Shown: one piece after another, positions 6,713 through 12,350 of the stretch
Layout: the number at the start of each line of letters is the position of its first letter
Numbering within the stretch: the stretch's first letter is position 1
NCBI GenBank assembly: GCA_038216175.1
Contig: JBBQQG010000027.1
Location: 1-12,934 of the forward strand
Length of the DNA stretch: 12,934 bases
Origin: JBBQQG01 sp038216175
Lineage (GTDB): Bacteria > Patescibacteriota > Saccharimonadia > Saccharimonadales > OMJO01
Reading direction: 5' to 3'
The notes under the pieces: model-generated
The model's input: the letters and a program-made list of their open reading frames with translations, nothing else
Told to the model about the DNA's origin: nothing
The model's database searches: none
Program-made: the position numbers and the translations under genes

Positions 6713-6733
6713 CTATGTCGACCTGACAATGCT

Positions 6734-6760
6734 TGGCTGGGGAAGAGGGACTCAAACTTT
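6734..6760 (-). repeat. tRNA 3'-end-like element (copy 2)
   Basis: Minus-strand reading: T-loop TTTGAGT, CCCTC, TTCCCCA, discriminator G, CCA. Spacing is exactly that of a tRNA 3' end. The acceptor side TTCCCCA-GCCA is close to bacterial tRNA-Gln (ACCCCAGCCA in E. coli). The T-stem 5' strand is not conserved. It begins three bases after the PIN toxin stop codon. Confidence 0.75.
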
Positions 6761-6763
6761 GGG

Positions 6764-7156
6764 CTATTTCTTGGCTTCAATAGTCTTGAGACCAGAGAAA
6801 GAAGTTCCTATTATTTTTTGATCAGAAGTAATTAATGAAGTGCTTTCTTCTAGAGCTACTGATATAAGCATATTATCAAACGGATCTTTGTTGTCCACAC
6901 TGTAGACCTTGTAGGCTTGGAGCACACTAACGGAGGGCATTATAAGTTCGATCCCCATTTTAGGAAGATCTTCAATTATTAATGGATCGTAAACAAGTTT
7001 TCCAATGCTAGCCTTTAAGGTCATTTCATAACACGAGAAATAACTTAAATATAATTGATTTGAAGTGTCTTCAAGCAAGCGGCGCGTTGTAGCACCGATC
7101 TTCTCAGATCCATTTGTTAACCAAATAAAAACTTGAGTATCTAATAATAACTTCAC
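6764..7156 (-). CDS. PIN-domain toxin (VapC-like ribonuclease)
   Basis: Encodes 130 residues, a complete PIN domain. The acidic metal-binding residues are visible: Asp6 in LLLDTQVFIWL, Glu44 in CYEMTLKA, Asp94 in KDPFDNMLISVA and Asp112 in LITSDQK. This subgroup, with KDPFDNMLI and a Phd-type antitoxin, is common in bacteria and is predicted to cleave RNA. It starts six bases after the antitoxin stop. The operon has its own promoter and a strong terminator, so it is a self-contained unit between tRNA-like elements at 6734 and 7474. Confidence 0.93.
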   Translation of the reverse strand: MKLLLDTQVFIWLTNGSEKIGATTRRLLEDTSNQLYLSYFSCYEMTLKASIGKLVYDPLIIEDLPKMGIELIMPSVSVLQAYKVYSVDNKDPFDNMLISVALEESTSLITSDQKIIGTSFSGLKTIEAKK

Positions 7157-7162
7157 TTGAGC

Positions 7163-7414
7163 TTAATCACCCAATATCAGACTAGAGATGTTAGCATCCG
7201 TTTCGTCAGAGAAACTATCTTGGAGTTCGATTACTTTACCTTTGGCGATTGTAAAATTATGCTTTCGTGCTCTGCTGCTATCATCATTGGAAATTTTGGT
7301 TAACACTACTTCTGGCTTGCCAAAACCTCCAATATACACTTTTTGACCCTTTTTAGCTTCAGCAATGTACTTGCTCAGATTAGTTTTTGCGTCATGTATG
7401 GATATAGTTTTCAT
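7163..7414 (-). CDS. Phd/YefM-type antitoxin
   Basis: Encodes 83 residues. The N-terminus MKTISIHDAKTNLSKYI is the DNA-binding Phd/YefM fold, followed by VYIGGFGKPEVVLTKI; the C-terminal acidic tail (ELQDSFSDETDANISSLIL) would bind and neutralise the PIN toxin downstream. The -10 box ends six bases before the ATG, so the message should begin at the start codon. Two tandem palindromes in the promoter are the likely autorepression sites. Confidence 0.93.
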   Translation of the reverse strand: MKTISIHDAKTNLSKYIAEAKKGQKVYIGGFGKPEVVLTKISNDDSSRARKHNFTIAKGKVIELQDSFSDETDANISSLILGD

Positions 7415-7420
7415 GCTTAC

Positions 7421-7449
7421 ATATTAGCTAAGTTAGCTAATTAAGTCAA
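7421..7449 (-). promoter_or_regulatory. Phd promoter with two tandem TTAGCTAA palindromes
   Basis: On the minus strand TTGACT (7449-7444), 17-bp spacer, TAATAT (7426-7421). Two copies of the self-complementary TTAGCTAA (7424-7431 and 7433-7440) are one base apart and overlap the -10 box and spacer. This is a typical layout for Phd autoregulation. The predicted start is the A of the antitoxin ATG. Confidence 0.85.
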
Positions 7450-7473
7450 ATAAAAATGTATACTCTAAGAATT

Positions 7474-7500
7474 TGGCTGGGGAGAAGAGACTCGAACTTA
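7474..7500 (-). repeat. tRNA 3'-end-like element (copy 3)
   Basis: Minus-strand reading: AAG, T-loop TTCGAGT, CTCTT, CTCCCCA, G, CCA, with exact tRNA spacing. It sits between the divergent promoters of the phd and AbrB-type antitoxin genes, 24 bases from one -35 box and 12 from the other, so it separates two TA units. Confidence 0.75.
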
Positions 7501-7512
7501 AGCATAAGGCGA

Positions 7513-7540
7513 TTGACAATCATTATAATATGTTTATAAT
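7513..7540 (+). promoter_or_regulatory. Consensus promoter of the AbrB-Doc module
   Basis: TTGACA (7513-7518), 16-bp spacer, TATAAT (7535-7540). Both boxes match consensus fully. A second TATAAT-like stretch (7523-7530) lies in the spacer. The ATG of the antitoxin is at 7548, about the expected start point of transcription, so the mRNA should be leaderless. Confidence 0.85.
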
Positions 7541-7547
7541 ATACTAT

Positions 7548-7766
7548 ATGATTGAAACAACTCAAAAACTTATACAAATCGGATCTAGTGACGGAATTAC
7601 TCTGTCTAAAAAAGATTTGGCAAGCTTAGGTGCAAAACGAGGCGATCTGCTAAAGGTAAAGGTTGAGTTAGCTAAGAGTCCTAAAGATCATTCTAAATTG
7701 TTAAAAGAATATGATGCTTTCGTAGATAAGTATGGCCAGACTTTAAAGAATCTTAGCGAGAGATGA
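7548..7766 (+). CDS. AbrB/SpoVT-like antitoxin of the Doc toxin
   Basis: Encodes 72 residues from the ATG at 7548. Longer in-frame starts (7473 or 7530) lie before or in the promoter and are rejected. TTQKLIQIGSSDGITLSKKDL then LGAKRGDLLKVKVE is the swapped-hairpin AbrB/MazE DNA-binding domain; the C-terminal 35 residues are charged and helical and should wrap the toxin. The stop codon overlaps the toxin's ATG (ATGA), so the pair is translationally coupled. An AbrB-type antitoxin with a Doc toxin is a known combination distinct from the P1 Phd-Doc pair. Confidence 0.9.
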   Translation: MIETTQKLIQIGSSDGITLSKKDLASLGAKRGDLLKVKVELAKSPKDHSKLLKEYDAFVDKYGQTLKNLSER

Positions 7767-8146
7767 GCCTTAAGTATCTAACTCTAGAAGAAATACTTCG
7801 TTTACACTTTCAAGTCATTGAGGACTATGGTGGCTCTCACGGTGTTCGAGATGAAGGTCGACTTAAATCAGTAGTAGAGGCTCCAAGTCTGGAAGTTCTT
7901 GGTAGGAAGCAATATGAATCAATATATGAAAAAGCATCAGTATATTTACGAAACATAATTGGTGATCATCCCTTTACTGACGGCAATAAGCGTAGCGCAC
8001 TAACGGTTTGTGCCATTTTTCTAGCTAGGAACGGCATTAATATACGTGCTATGCAAAAAGAATTAGAAGATTTTACTGTAAGTATCTCAGTAAATCAGCT
8101 CACTATTTCTGAAATTGCATTTTGGCTAGAAGAAAAAAGTCTGTAG
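7763..8146 (+). CDS. doc: Doc-type toxin (Fic-fold kinase)
   Basis: Encodes 127 residues. The catalytic motif HPFTDGNKRSAL is at residues 69-80, with His69, Asp73 and Lys76. Lysine replaces the glycine of AMP-transferring Fic enzymes, which marks the Doc subfamily; P1 Doc phosphorylates and inactivates elongation factor Tu. HxFxDGNKR, the N-terminal LTLEEILRLHFQVIEDYGG and GVRDEGRLKSVVEAP are typical. Gene length is normal and the toxin is intact. It ends nine bases before a tRNA-like element. It is the only TA pair here on the plus strand. Confidence 0.95.
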   Translation: MSLKYLTLEEILRLHFQVIEDYGGSHGVRDEGRLKSVVEAPSLEVLGRKQYESIYEKASVYLRNIIGDHPFTDGNKRSALTVCAIFLARNGINIRAMQKELEDFTVSISVNQLTISEIAFWLEEKSL

Positions 8147-8154
8147 AAATACTA

Positions 8155-8180
8155 TGGCTGGAGATAAGTGATTCGAATAA
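8155..8180 (-). repeat. tRNA 3'-end-like element (copy 4)
   Basis: Minus-strand reading: T-loop TTCGAAT, CACTT, ATCTCCA, G, CCA, with exact tRNA spacing. It lies between the convergent doc and mazF genes, six bases after the mazF stop. Confidence 0.7.
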
Positions 8181-8186
8181 AAAAGA

Positions 8187-8516
8187 CTAATTAAATAATT
8201 CTATAATTTTAAGTCTAACCTTCTTAAGCACTTTGTCTTGTATAGTGCCTGCTTTTCTTACTACAATAGATTTATCTATAGTAAAAAGTTTGTCAGGTCG
8301 AATATAGCTCGTAAGGTCAAGGCTCCCCTTAGTAAAATTAACCCCCGAAAGACGGATGGCTTGCTTGCTTGTGAATGATTGGGAAGTGATTTGGCACAAT
8401 ATTAGATTGTCAAATTCTGCCAAACCGACAATTAAAGCTGGTCTTTTTTTAAATCTTGAAAAATCTGAGTAAGGAAAAGGTATTAGGACAACGTCGCCTA
8501 CTGTAAATGAGCCCAT
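8187..8516 (-). CDS. mazF: MazF/PemK-type endoribonuclease toxin
   Basis: Encodes 109 residues, full length for the family. GDVVLIPFPYSDFSRFKKRP followed by ALIV is the hallmark N-terminus, with the catalytic-loop arginine and FPYSD segment; CQITSQ and a following Ser/Thr-rich strand complete the SH3-like barrel. MazF toxins cut mRNA at short sequences; the specificity here is unknown. The ATG lies inside the end of the antitoxin gene with a 19-base overlap, so the two are coupled. Confidence 0.93.
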   Translation of the reverse strand: MGSFTVGDVVLIPFPYSDFSRFKKRPALIVGLAEFDNLILCQITSQSFTSKQAIRLSGVNFTKGSLDLTSYIRPDKLFTIDKSIVVRKAGTIQDKVLKKVRLKIIELFN

Positions 8517-8740
8517 GCTGTGTCCTCTTCGGCTGTATCCCAGTCGCCTAGACTACTTATGCTTAAAAGATACTCTTCGTTTAGTTTAAGTTTTTTATTA
8601 CGAGATGGCAGAGGAAAAATCTTGATCTCTCCTTTTTTGGCCCTTATCTCAACCTCACTACCTAAACCGCTTTCTTCTAATAGTGGCTTTGGTATACGAA
8701 TTCCTTTTGAGTTTCCAATTGTAATTATGGAAGCTTTCAT
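8498..8740 (-). CDS. mazE: MazE/AbrB-type antitoxin
   Basis: Encodes 80 residues from ATG 8740 (MKASIITIGNSKGIRIPKPL). An upstream in-frame ATG at 8758 lies within the promoter and is rejected. Residues 1-45 are the AbrB/MazE DNA-binding hairpin; the acidic C-terminal tail (SLGDWDTAEEDTAW) resembles the segment by which MazE antitoxins occupy the toxin's RNA groove. The -10 box is nine bases before the ATG, giving a leader of only two or three bases. Confidence 0.92.
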   Translation of the reverse strand: MKASIITIGNSKGIRIPKPLLEESGLGSEVEIRAKKGEIKIFPLPSRNKKLKLNEEYLLSISSLGDWDTAEEDTAWAHLQ

Positions 8741-8741
8741 A

Positions 8742-8778
8742 GTAATTACATTATACATACGTTAATTACTTATGTCAA
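8742..8778 (-). promoter_or_regulatory. mazEF promoter with paired TAATTAC operators
   Basis: On the minus strand TTGACA (8778-8773), 17-bp spacer, TATAAT (8755-8750): both boxes are consensus. GTAATTAC (8742-8749) and TTAATTAC (8762-8769) flank the -10 box about 20 bp (two helical turns) apart and are candidate MazE sites. Confidence 0.85.
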
Positions 8779-8865
8779 CTAATCTTGACTGAGACGGTCC
8801 CCGTAGGTGGAACCAAATCTATCCTGGTTTAATGTTAAAGTATCGGAAACTCATTGAGTTAGAAA

Positions 8866-9417
8866 CTAAGTTTGGCTCGGGCTATTACTGGGCAGACGAA
8901 GGCACAGCAGTGCAGCCGCAAGATTTAAGACGCCTAGGGGAATAAAAATTGACTTATAGCCAATATAGTTTGCCATCAACCCAGCTAGCACAGCTCCAAG
9001 TGCTAGTACTCCAGCCTCGCCAGAATCGTACCAAGACCAGTTTTTACCTTCACGGCCAGTCTTTATTGCGCGTGTATACAGCGCCTTCCAGGCAGGAGCT
9101 ATCATGCCGCCAGCTATAGCAGAAATAACCAATGGGATGATTAGCCAGACTGGTTTATTAATCAATATGAAAATGATTGAGCATAAACCCTGGATAAGAA
9201 AACCAAAGCCTATAAATGACAGTCGCCTATCTTCCTTATCTATGTGCCCGAAATATAAGTTTGCTATTGCATGTACAAAAACATACAGCCCATACAAACT
9301 CGTTGCTATAGATGGCTTGGCTCCTAAATGAAATGCATAAAGAGTAAAAAGAGGACCCCAGAATGCAAATGCAAACACATTCAATAAGTCTAAGACTAAA
9401 AGAAACTTCCAGCGCAT
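8866..9417 (-). CDS. Half-length MFS-like membrane protein (six membrane segments)
   Basis: Encodes 183 residues with six hydrophobic segments. It begins MRWKFLLVLDLLNVFAFAFWG, and its LYGLYVFVHAIANLYFGHIDK has the loop typical of the first half of major facilitator transporters (helices 2-3). GGMIAPAWKALYTRAIK and the DSGEAGVLALGAVLAG segment also fit the first MFS half. Complete MFS proteins have twelve helices, so this is either truncated at the C-terminus or a genuine single-domain form that would have to dimerise. The substrate is unknown. An extended -10 element (TGC-TATCAT, 9432-9424) ends six bases before the ATG, again predicting a leaderless message. Confidence 0.8.
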   Translation of the reverse strand: MRWKFLLVLDLLNVFAFAFWGPLFTLYAFHLGAKPSIATSLYGLYVFVHAIANLYFGHIDKEDRRLSFIGFGFLIQGLCSIIFILINKPVWLIIPLVISAIAGGMIAPAWKALYTRAIKTGREGKNWSWYDSGEAGVLALGAVLAGLMANYIGYKSIFIPLGVLNLAAALLCLRLPSNSPSQT

Positions 9418-9443
9418 TACTTAATGATAGCAAATTTACACAT

Positions 9444-9460
9444 AAAGGATTCGAACCCAA
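9444..9460 (-). repeat. tRNA T-arm-like element (copy 5, partial)
   Basis: Minus-strand reading TTGGG, T-loop TTCGAAT, CCTTT. Only the T-arm is recognisable; the acceptor and CCA part is lost. It lies upstream of the MFS promoter. Confidence 0.4.
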
Positions 9461-9478
9461 ATTAACAGAGGAGAATAC

Positions 9479-9652
9479 ATGAAAACAATCGAGAAAAATA
9501 CATCCTGGAACTTTTCCTATCTGGAAAAGTCACTGGCTGGGTATAAGGGACGATTTTCGAACATATTTAAGAGAAATACTTTAGAAGTTTCAGTAAACAT
9601 CTCGTCGATGTCCAACTTTGATTATCAAGATAACAAGCGTGTCGACTTTTAA
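9479..9652 (+). CDS. Possible small protein of 57 residues, antisense to the relE end
   Basis: ATG at 9479 is preceded by AGGAG with a six-base gap, one of the best ribosome-binding sites in the window. The product (MKTIEKNTSWNFSYLEK..., ending DNKRVDF) is basic and unlike anything I know. It reads through a hairpin (9510-9530) and tRNA-like copy 6, and overlaps 63 bases of relE on the other strand. No promoter is evident. It may be chance. Confidence 0.3.
   Translation: MKTIEKNTSWNFSYLEKSLAGYKGRFSNIFKRNTLEVSVNISSMSNFDYQDNKRVDF
9510..9530. other. Perfect 8-bp hairpin next to tRNA-like copy 6
   Basis: ACTTTTCC, loop TATCT, GGAAAAGT. It begins three bases beyond the CCA end of tRNA-like copy 6 on the minus strand. 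It could serve as a weak terminator of the relE transcript (TATTTTT follows about 13 bases later) or belong to the element. Confidence 0.45.
9534..9562 (-). repeat. tRNA 3'-end-like element (copy 6, with 5-base insertion)
   Basis: Minus-strand reading: TTCGAA, an inserted AATCG, then T, CCCTT, ATACCCA, G, CCA. Apart from the insertion in the T-loop the geometry and the acceptor side match the other copies and a Gln-type tRNA. It lies 27 bases after the relE stop. Confidence 0.65.
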
Positions 9653-9844
9653 TTGATAGATAATTCTATAGACAGAAAGCCGTAGCCTAAAAAGGTTTAG
9701 CGACCCCTGCATTTTAGTCACAGCTGAAGGGCGCGGCTCTGCAGCCAATGACTGGATAATCTCTACTATCAACCTGCGCTGCTTAATAGGTAGCTTGCGA
9801 AGATCTTTGTCTACGGACTTCTTGTAAACTATCTTGTATTTCAT
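9590..9844 (-). CDS. RelE/ParE-superfamily toxin
   Basis: Encodes 84 residues, complete for the family: MKYKIVYKKSVDKDLRKLP, a helical hairpin KQRRLIVEIIQSLA, the core strand GSLNLFRLRLSVYRIIYQL, and the terminal HRRDVY. The Arg and Tyr residues in RLSVYRIIY and HRRDVY are typical of RelE toxins that cut mRNA in the ribosome A site; ParE relatives instead inhibit gyrase, and sequence alone does not separate the two fully. It follows its antitoxin by 13 bases. Confidence 0.92.
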   Translation of the reverse strand: MKYKIVYKKSVDKDLRKLPIKQRRLIVEIIQSLAAEPRPSAVTKMQGSLNLFRLRLSVYRIIYQLKVDTLVILIIKVGHRRDVY

Positions 9845-9857
9845 CTTAACTTAGTAT

Positions 9858-10076
9858 TTAAAGGAGACCTTCAGCTTTAAACAGGGTTACCAATGCGTCA
9901 AAAGACAATTCTGGCTCATCTTTGCGTTTCATAGCATCCTCAATATCTTCGAAGTCTTCAAGCATTTGAAACTTCATGGCGTCTTCAACGAGCTTAGATA
10001 CACTGTTGTCAGTCTCAGCAGCACGTAGCTTAAGAATTCTGAATAGTTTGTCATTTATTGTTATAGTTTTACGCAT
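9858..10076 (-). CDS. Ribbon-helix-helix antitoxin of the RelE-type toxin
   Basis: Encodes 72 residues from ATG 10076, chosen because AAGGAG lies six bases upstream and MRKTITINDKLFRILKLRAA is a clean ribbon-helix-helix N-terminus; a longer start at 10115 would add 13 unrelated residues. The second helix SVSKLVEDAM completes the DNA-binding domain, and the acidic C-terminal half would bind the toxin. Unlike the other three antitoxins in the window it has a normal leader and ribosome-binding site. Confidence 0.9.
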   Translation of the reverse strand: MRKTITINDKLFRILKLRAAETDNSVSKLVEDAMKFQMLEDFEDIEDAMKRKDEPELSFDALVTLFKAEGLL

Positions 10077-10213
10077 TGATTGCTCCTTATCTATAAAAAA
10101 GTATATATACATCAAAGCATCAATATGCAGTATTAATTTCGAATTTATTACCAGATTAGAGTGGAAAAATTAATACAGTCTTTTGCTAAATTTATATCTG
10201 TTAGTGTCCCTTA

Positions 10214-10236
10214 TGGCTGAGTATGATGGTCAAGAA
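10214..10236 (-). repeat. tRNA 3'-end-like element (copy 7)
   Basis: Minus-strand reading: T-loop position TTCTTGA, CCATC, ATACTCA, G, CCA. The loop is degraded but the spacing is exact and the acceptor side is like copy 6. It starts directly at the cytochrome b stop codon. Confidence 0.55.
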
Positions 10237-11649
10237 CTATTTTGTTTTATGTACACTTTTCTCGCGCCAAATTAACTTATACACTTTAAGTTTGTCGGGT
10301 ATTTGATTTACGTAGGGAATGAATGGGAAAGCCAGTGTCGTCAGAATTAGTGAACCGAAAATAATCGCTGCATCGCGGTCACCGTTGCCGGTGTTTTTTA
10401 GCAGAGTGTGATTCAGTACACCTATGGGTGCCAGCCACCATGCACCTGGCGTGTTGCCATGTTCTTCCCGTATCATTCCATATTGATCGGTAGTTATATT
10501 TAGTGCCGTAGCTTTACCTTCCAGCACACCCGTATCAGATAAAAATCGTTCAACGTAAGTTGAGCCATCATTTAATGAGCCATTGGCTCCGGCACCAGCA
10601 AGTGTGGGTTCATACAGGCCGGCTTTTGCCATGTTTGTTAGTGTGGTGACCACCGACATTACCGGGCTGGACGGGGCTTTTGTGGGGTCTGGATTATCCT
10701 GGCCGAAATAGTCACTGGCTGCCTTGAGCTGGTCAGACTGAACGGATTTGGATTCGGAGTTGAATAATTTAAGATAATCCGTAGCACCTGATTGGGCCTG
10801 TAAGTACTGCTTATATGGAGAAGTAATAAATATCGTACGGGCGCCAAAACTATACGGATCTATATTATCCATATAAGTTGCCGTATCAGAGCTGTTGTCA
10901 AATTCAGAAGCAAGAGTTTTCCCGATAAGAGTTGAGTCATCTTGGGCGACAGATTGAATAGTAGTCGCTTTTATGTAAGGCGATGGTAAGAATGTCGCTA
11001 ATAGCAAGATAACAACCACCATCCCGCCAGCCCTCAAGAATAATTTATTGTGGTTTGCTGGTACTGTTTTAACATGAATGTCTTTACGGTATGGTTTGGC
11101 AATACCAAGTACTCGCACTAGAACATAATGTAAAAATAGTAATCCAACGATAACCATCGGAATAATAACAATATGAATTCCGTAAATTTGGCGATAGTTG
11201 AGCGGATTCAAATACCATCCCAGGCCACCACCGTTATAAAAATCCGCTCCTTGTAGACCTCGCCATTGAGATGAAAAATCACCCCGTAACACATAACCAA
11301 ATTCGGTTTCTGCTAAAACCACAAATAGCATTACCACCCCAAGAACCCATGATAACCGCCGTGGTTTTTTAAATCCTGAAGTAAAGAAGACTATCAAAGC
11401 GTGCAATAAGATAAAGATTACAAAGGCTTGGGTTGCCCACAAATGAACACTTCGCGTATAGCTACCTACTGGATTCGTCAACCACCAACTTGGACCAAAG
11501 AATGTCATAACAGTACCGGTTATAACTAACAGGATAAAAGTAATCATAGATAAGAAACCCAGGGAATAGAAGAACTTATTCCCGTAGCTCGGGACGTCTT
11601 TAATCATAATTCCGTTTGCGGCTTCTATTAGTGGGTGCTTTTTTGACAT
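10237..11649 (-). CDS. Cytochrome b/b6-like membrane protein with a large C-terminal extramembrane insert
   Basis: Encodes 470 residues from ATG 11649 (MSKKHPLIEAANG); upstream in-frame codons look non-coding. Residues 25-185 form the four-helix haem-binding core. His69/His83 (14 apart) and His159/His174 (15 apart) are the ligands of two b haems, and the 14/15 spacing is that of b6/QcrB proteins. A fifth helix lies near 207-222. Next comes a polar segment of about 200 residues, rich in Asp, Ser and Thr and without cysteine motifs, then a last helix near 430-450. No PEWY quinol-site motif is seen. No Rieske protein or cytochrome c gene is adjacent in the window. It probably moves electrons between a quinone and an unidentified partner in the membrane. 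Confidence 0.88.
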   Translation of the reverse strand: MSKKHPLIEAANGIMIKDVPSYGNKFFYSLGFLSMITFILLVITGTVMTFFGPSWWLTNPVGSYTRSVHLWATQAFVIFILLHALIVFFTSGFKKPRRLSWVLGVVMLFVVLAETEFGYVLRGDFSSQWRGLQGADFYNGGGLGWYLNPLNYRQIYGIHIVIIPMVIVGLLFLHYVLVRVLGIAKPYRKDIHVKTVPANHNKLFLRAGGMVVVILLLATFLPSPYIKATTIQSVAQDDSTLIGKTLASEFDNSSDTATYMDNIDPYSFGARTIFITSPYKQYLQAQSGATDYLKLFNSESKSVQSDQLKAASDYFGQDNPDPTKAPSSPVMSVVTTLTNMAKAGLYEPTLAGAGANGSLNDGSTYVERFLSDTGVLEGKATALNITTDQYGMIREEHGNTPGAWWLAPIGVLNHTLLKNTGNGDRDAAIIFGSLILTTLAFPFIPYVNQIPDKLKVYKLIWREKSVHKTK

Positions 11650-11688
11650 ATGTCCTAAGTTATAATGGTTACAATCATAATAACACTC

Positions 11689-11706
11689 ATGCTTACGGAT
11701 AAGCAT
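11689..11706. promoter_or_regulatory. Perfect inverted repeat upstream of the cytochrome b gene
   Basis: ATGCTTA, four-base spacer CGGA, TAAGCAT, 40 bp before the cytochrome b start. Between it and the ATG lies a second, imperfect dyad (20 of 26 symmetric positions) around a TATAAC box. It could be an operator or an mRNA leader hairpin. Confidence 0.4.
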
Positions 11707-11851
11707 ATTAATCTAGTTTGGAAAACGTTAACATAAAAACTTATCTGACTTAAATTCGAATCTACTGTGGTTGATCATCTCGGTCTAGTACCTTTTTAAG
11801 TAGTAAAGTTTTAACCTCGTAGCTTATGGCGCACCACGCTGAAACCAATAG

Positions 11852-11878
11852 GAACGCTCTAACCGAGCGTTCTTTTTT
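11852..11878 (+). terminator. Intrinsic terminator on the plus strand without an assigned gene
   Basis: GAACGCTC, loop TAACC, GAGCGTTC, six T residues: a classical terminator for rightward transcription. No plus-strand gene precedes it. The stop codon of the minus-strand 107-residue gene lies inside the stem, so it could end transcripts entering from the left or an unannotated RNA in 11710-11850. Confidence 0.85.
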
Positions 11879-12182
11879 GTTGCATGGATTGATAGTTTAC
11901 AGGTAATAAGACGAGTATTGTGAGTAAAAACGGAACGAGGGTAACAAGTACAATAATTAGAGTTCGCATGCCAAGCCCAGGATGTTCAGTCGTTACGCTT
12001 CGCCTATACGAAGATGACCAAAATTTCATAACAATTTCGTCGTGTTCCTTATTTAGGCGCTGACGTATGGCTATAAGAGCAACTGTGAGCGAATTAACTG
12101 CTATTCCTACGCCGAAAACAACGATAATTATGCTGTTGTGAATATACCCCGACCAAGCAATATATAGAGCAGCTATAGTCAT
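11859..12182 (-). CDS. Small membrane protein of unknown function
   Basis: Encodes 107 residues with two N-terminal hydrophobic segments (about 1-14 and 16-40), a charged loop (RQRLNKEHDEIVMKFWSSSYRRSVTTEH), and a C-terminal membrane helix (LIIVLVTLVPFLLTILVLLPV). I do not recognise the family. It lies upstream of the cytochrome b gene on the same strand, 209 bases away, but the intervening terminator-like and palindromic elements argue against a simple operon. No clear ribosome-binding site is seen. Confidence 0.7.
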   Translation of the reverse strand: MTIAALYIAWSGYIHNSIIIVVFGVGIAVNSLTVALIAIRQRLNKEHDEIVMKFWSSSYRRSVTTEHPGLGMRTLIIVLVTLVPFLLTILVLLPVNYQSMQQKRTLG

Positions 12183-12201
12183 AAATAAAACTCGACAGTC
12201 A

Positions 12202-12233
12202 CGAGTACAAGCCCGTTTAGGCTGTTGTGCTCG
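12202..12233. other. Imperfect hairpin upstream of the 107-residue gene
   Basis: CGAG-T-ACAA-GCC pairs with GGC, a two-base bulge TG, then TTGT-G-CTCG around a six-base loop. The neighbouring CTCG at 12191-12194 could pair alternatively with CGAG at 12202-12205. No T run follows. It might be a leader structure of the minus-strand gene. Confidence 0.35.
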
Positions 12234-12335
12234 TTGATTGTCTCGATGAACTTCATACTGTTAGTATCGGACTTCGTTTCATACTTGATATTCTAACAAA
12301 ACACCGTAATGAGCGCGAGGCTGGGCTGTTCTATA

Positions 12336-12344
12336 TGTTAAAAT
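12336..12344 (+). promoter_or_regulatory. Extended -10 promoter of the DUF1801 gene
   Basis: TG-T-TAAAAT at 12336-12344, with the ATG six bases after the box; the predicted start is the A of the ATG. No -35 box is evident, as is allowed for extended -10 promoters. Confidence 0.6.
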
Positions 12345-12350
12345 ATTGCT

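Noticed and set aside
6674..6720. CRISPR-like or repeat array near the inverted repeat
   Set aside because: A single hairpin with a T run, fully explained as the terminator of the PIN-Phd operon; no repeated spacer pattern in the window.
8825..8852. Further tRNA 3'-end-like element after the MFS stop
   Set aside because: TGGTTTAATG...GGAAAC lies at the expected place, but spacing between CCA and T-loop is one base too long and the loop is not canonical.
10125..10150. TTCGAA sequence upstream of the RHH antitoxin as another repeat copy
   Set aside because: No TGG at the required 17-base distance and no acceptor similarity.
11827..11850. Possible tRNA-like element near the 107-residue gene stop (TGGCGCACC...GAAACC)
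   Set aside because: Five bases too short between T-loop and CCA; overlaps the terminator region.
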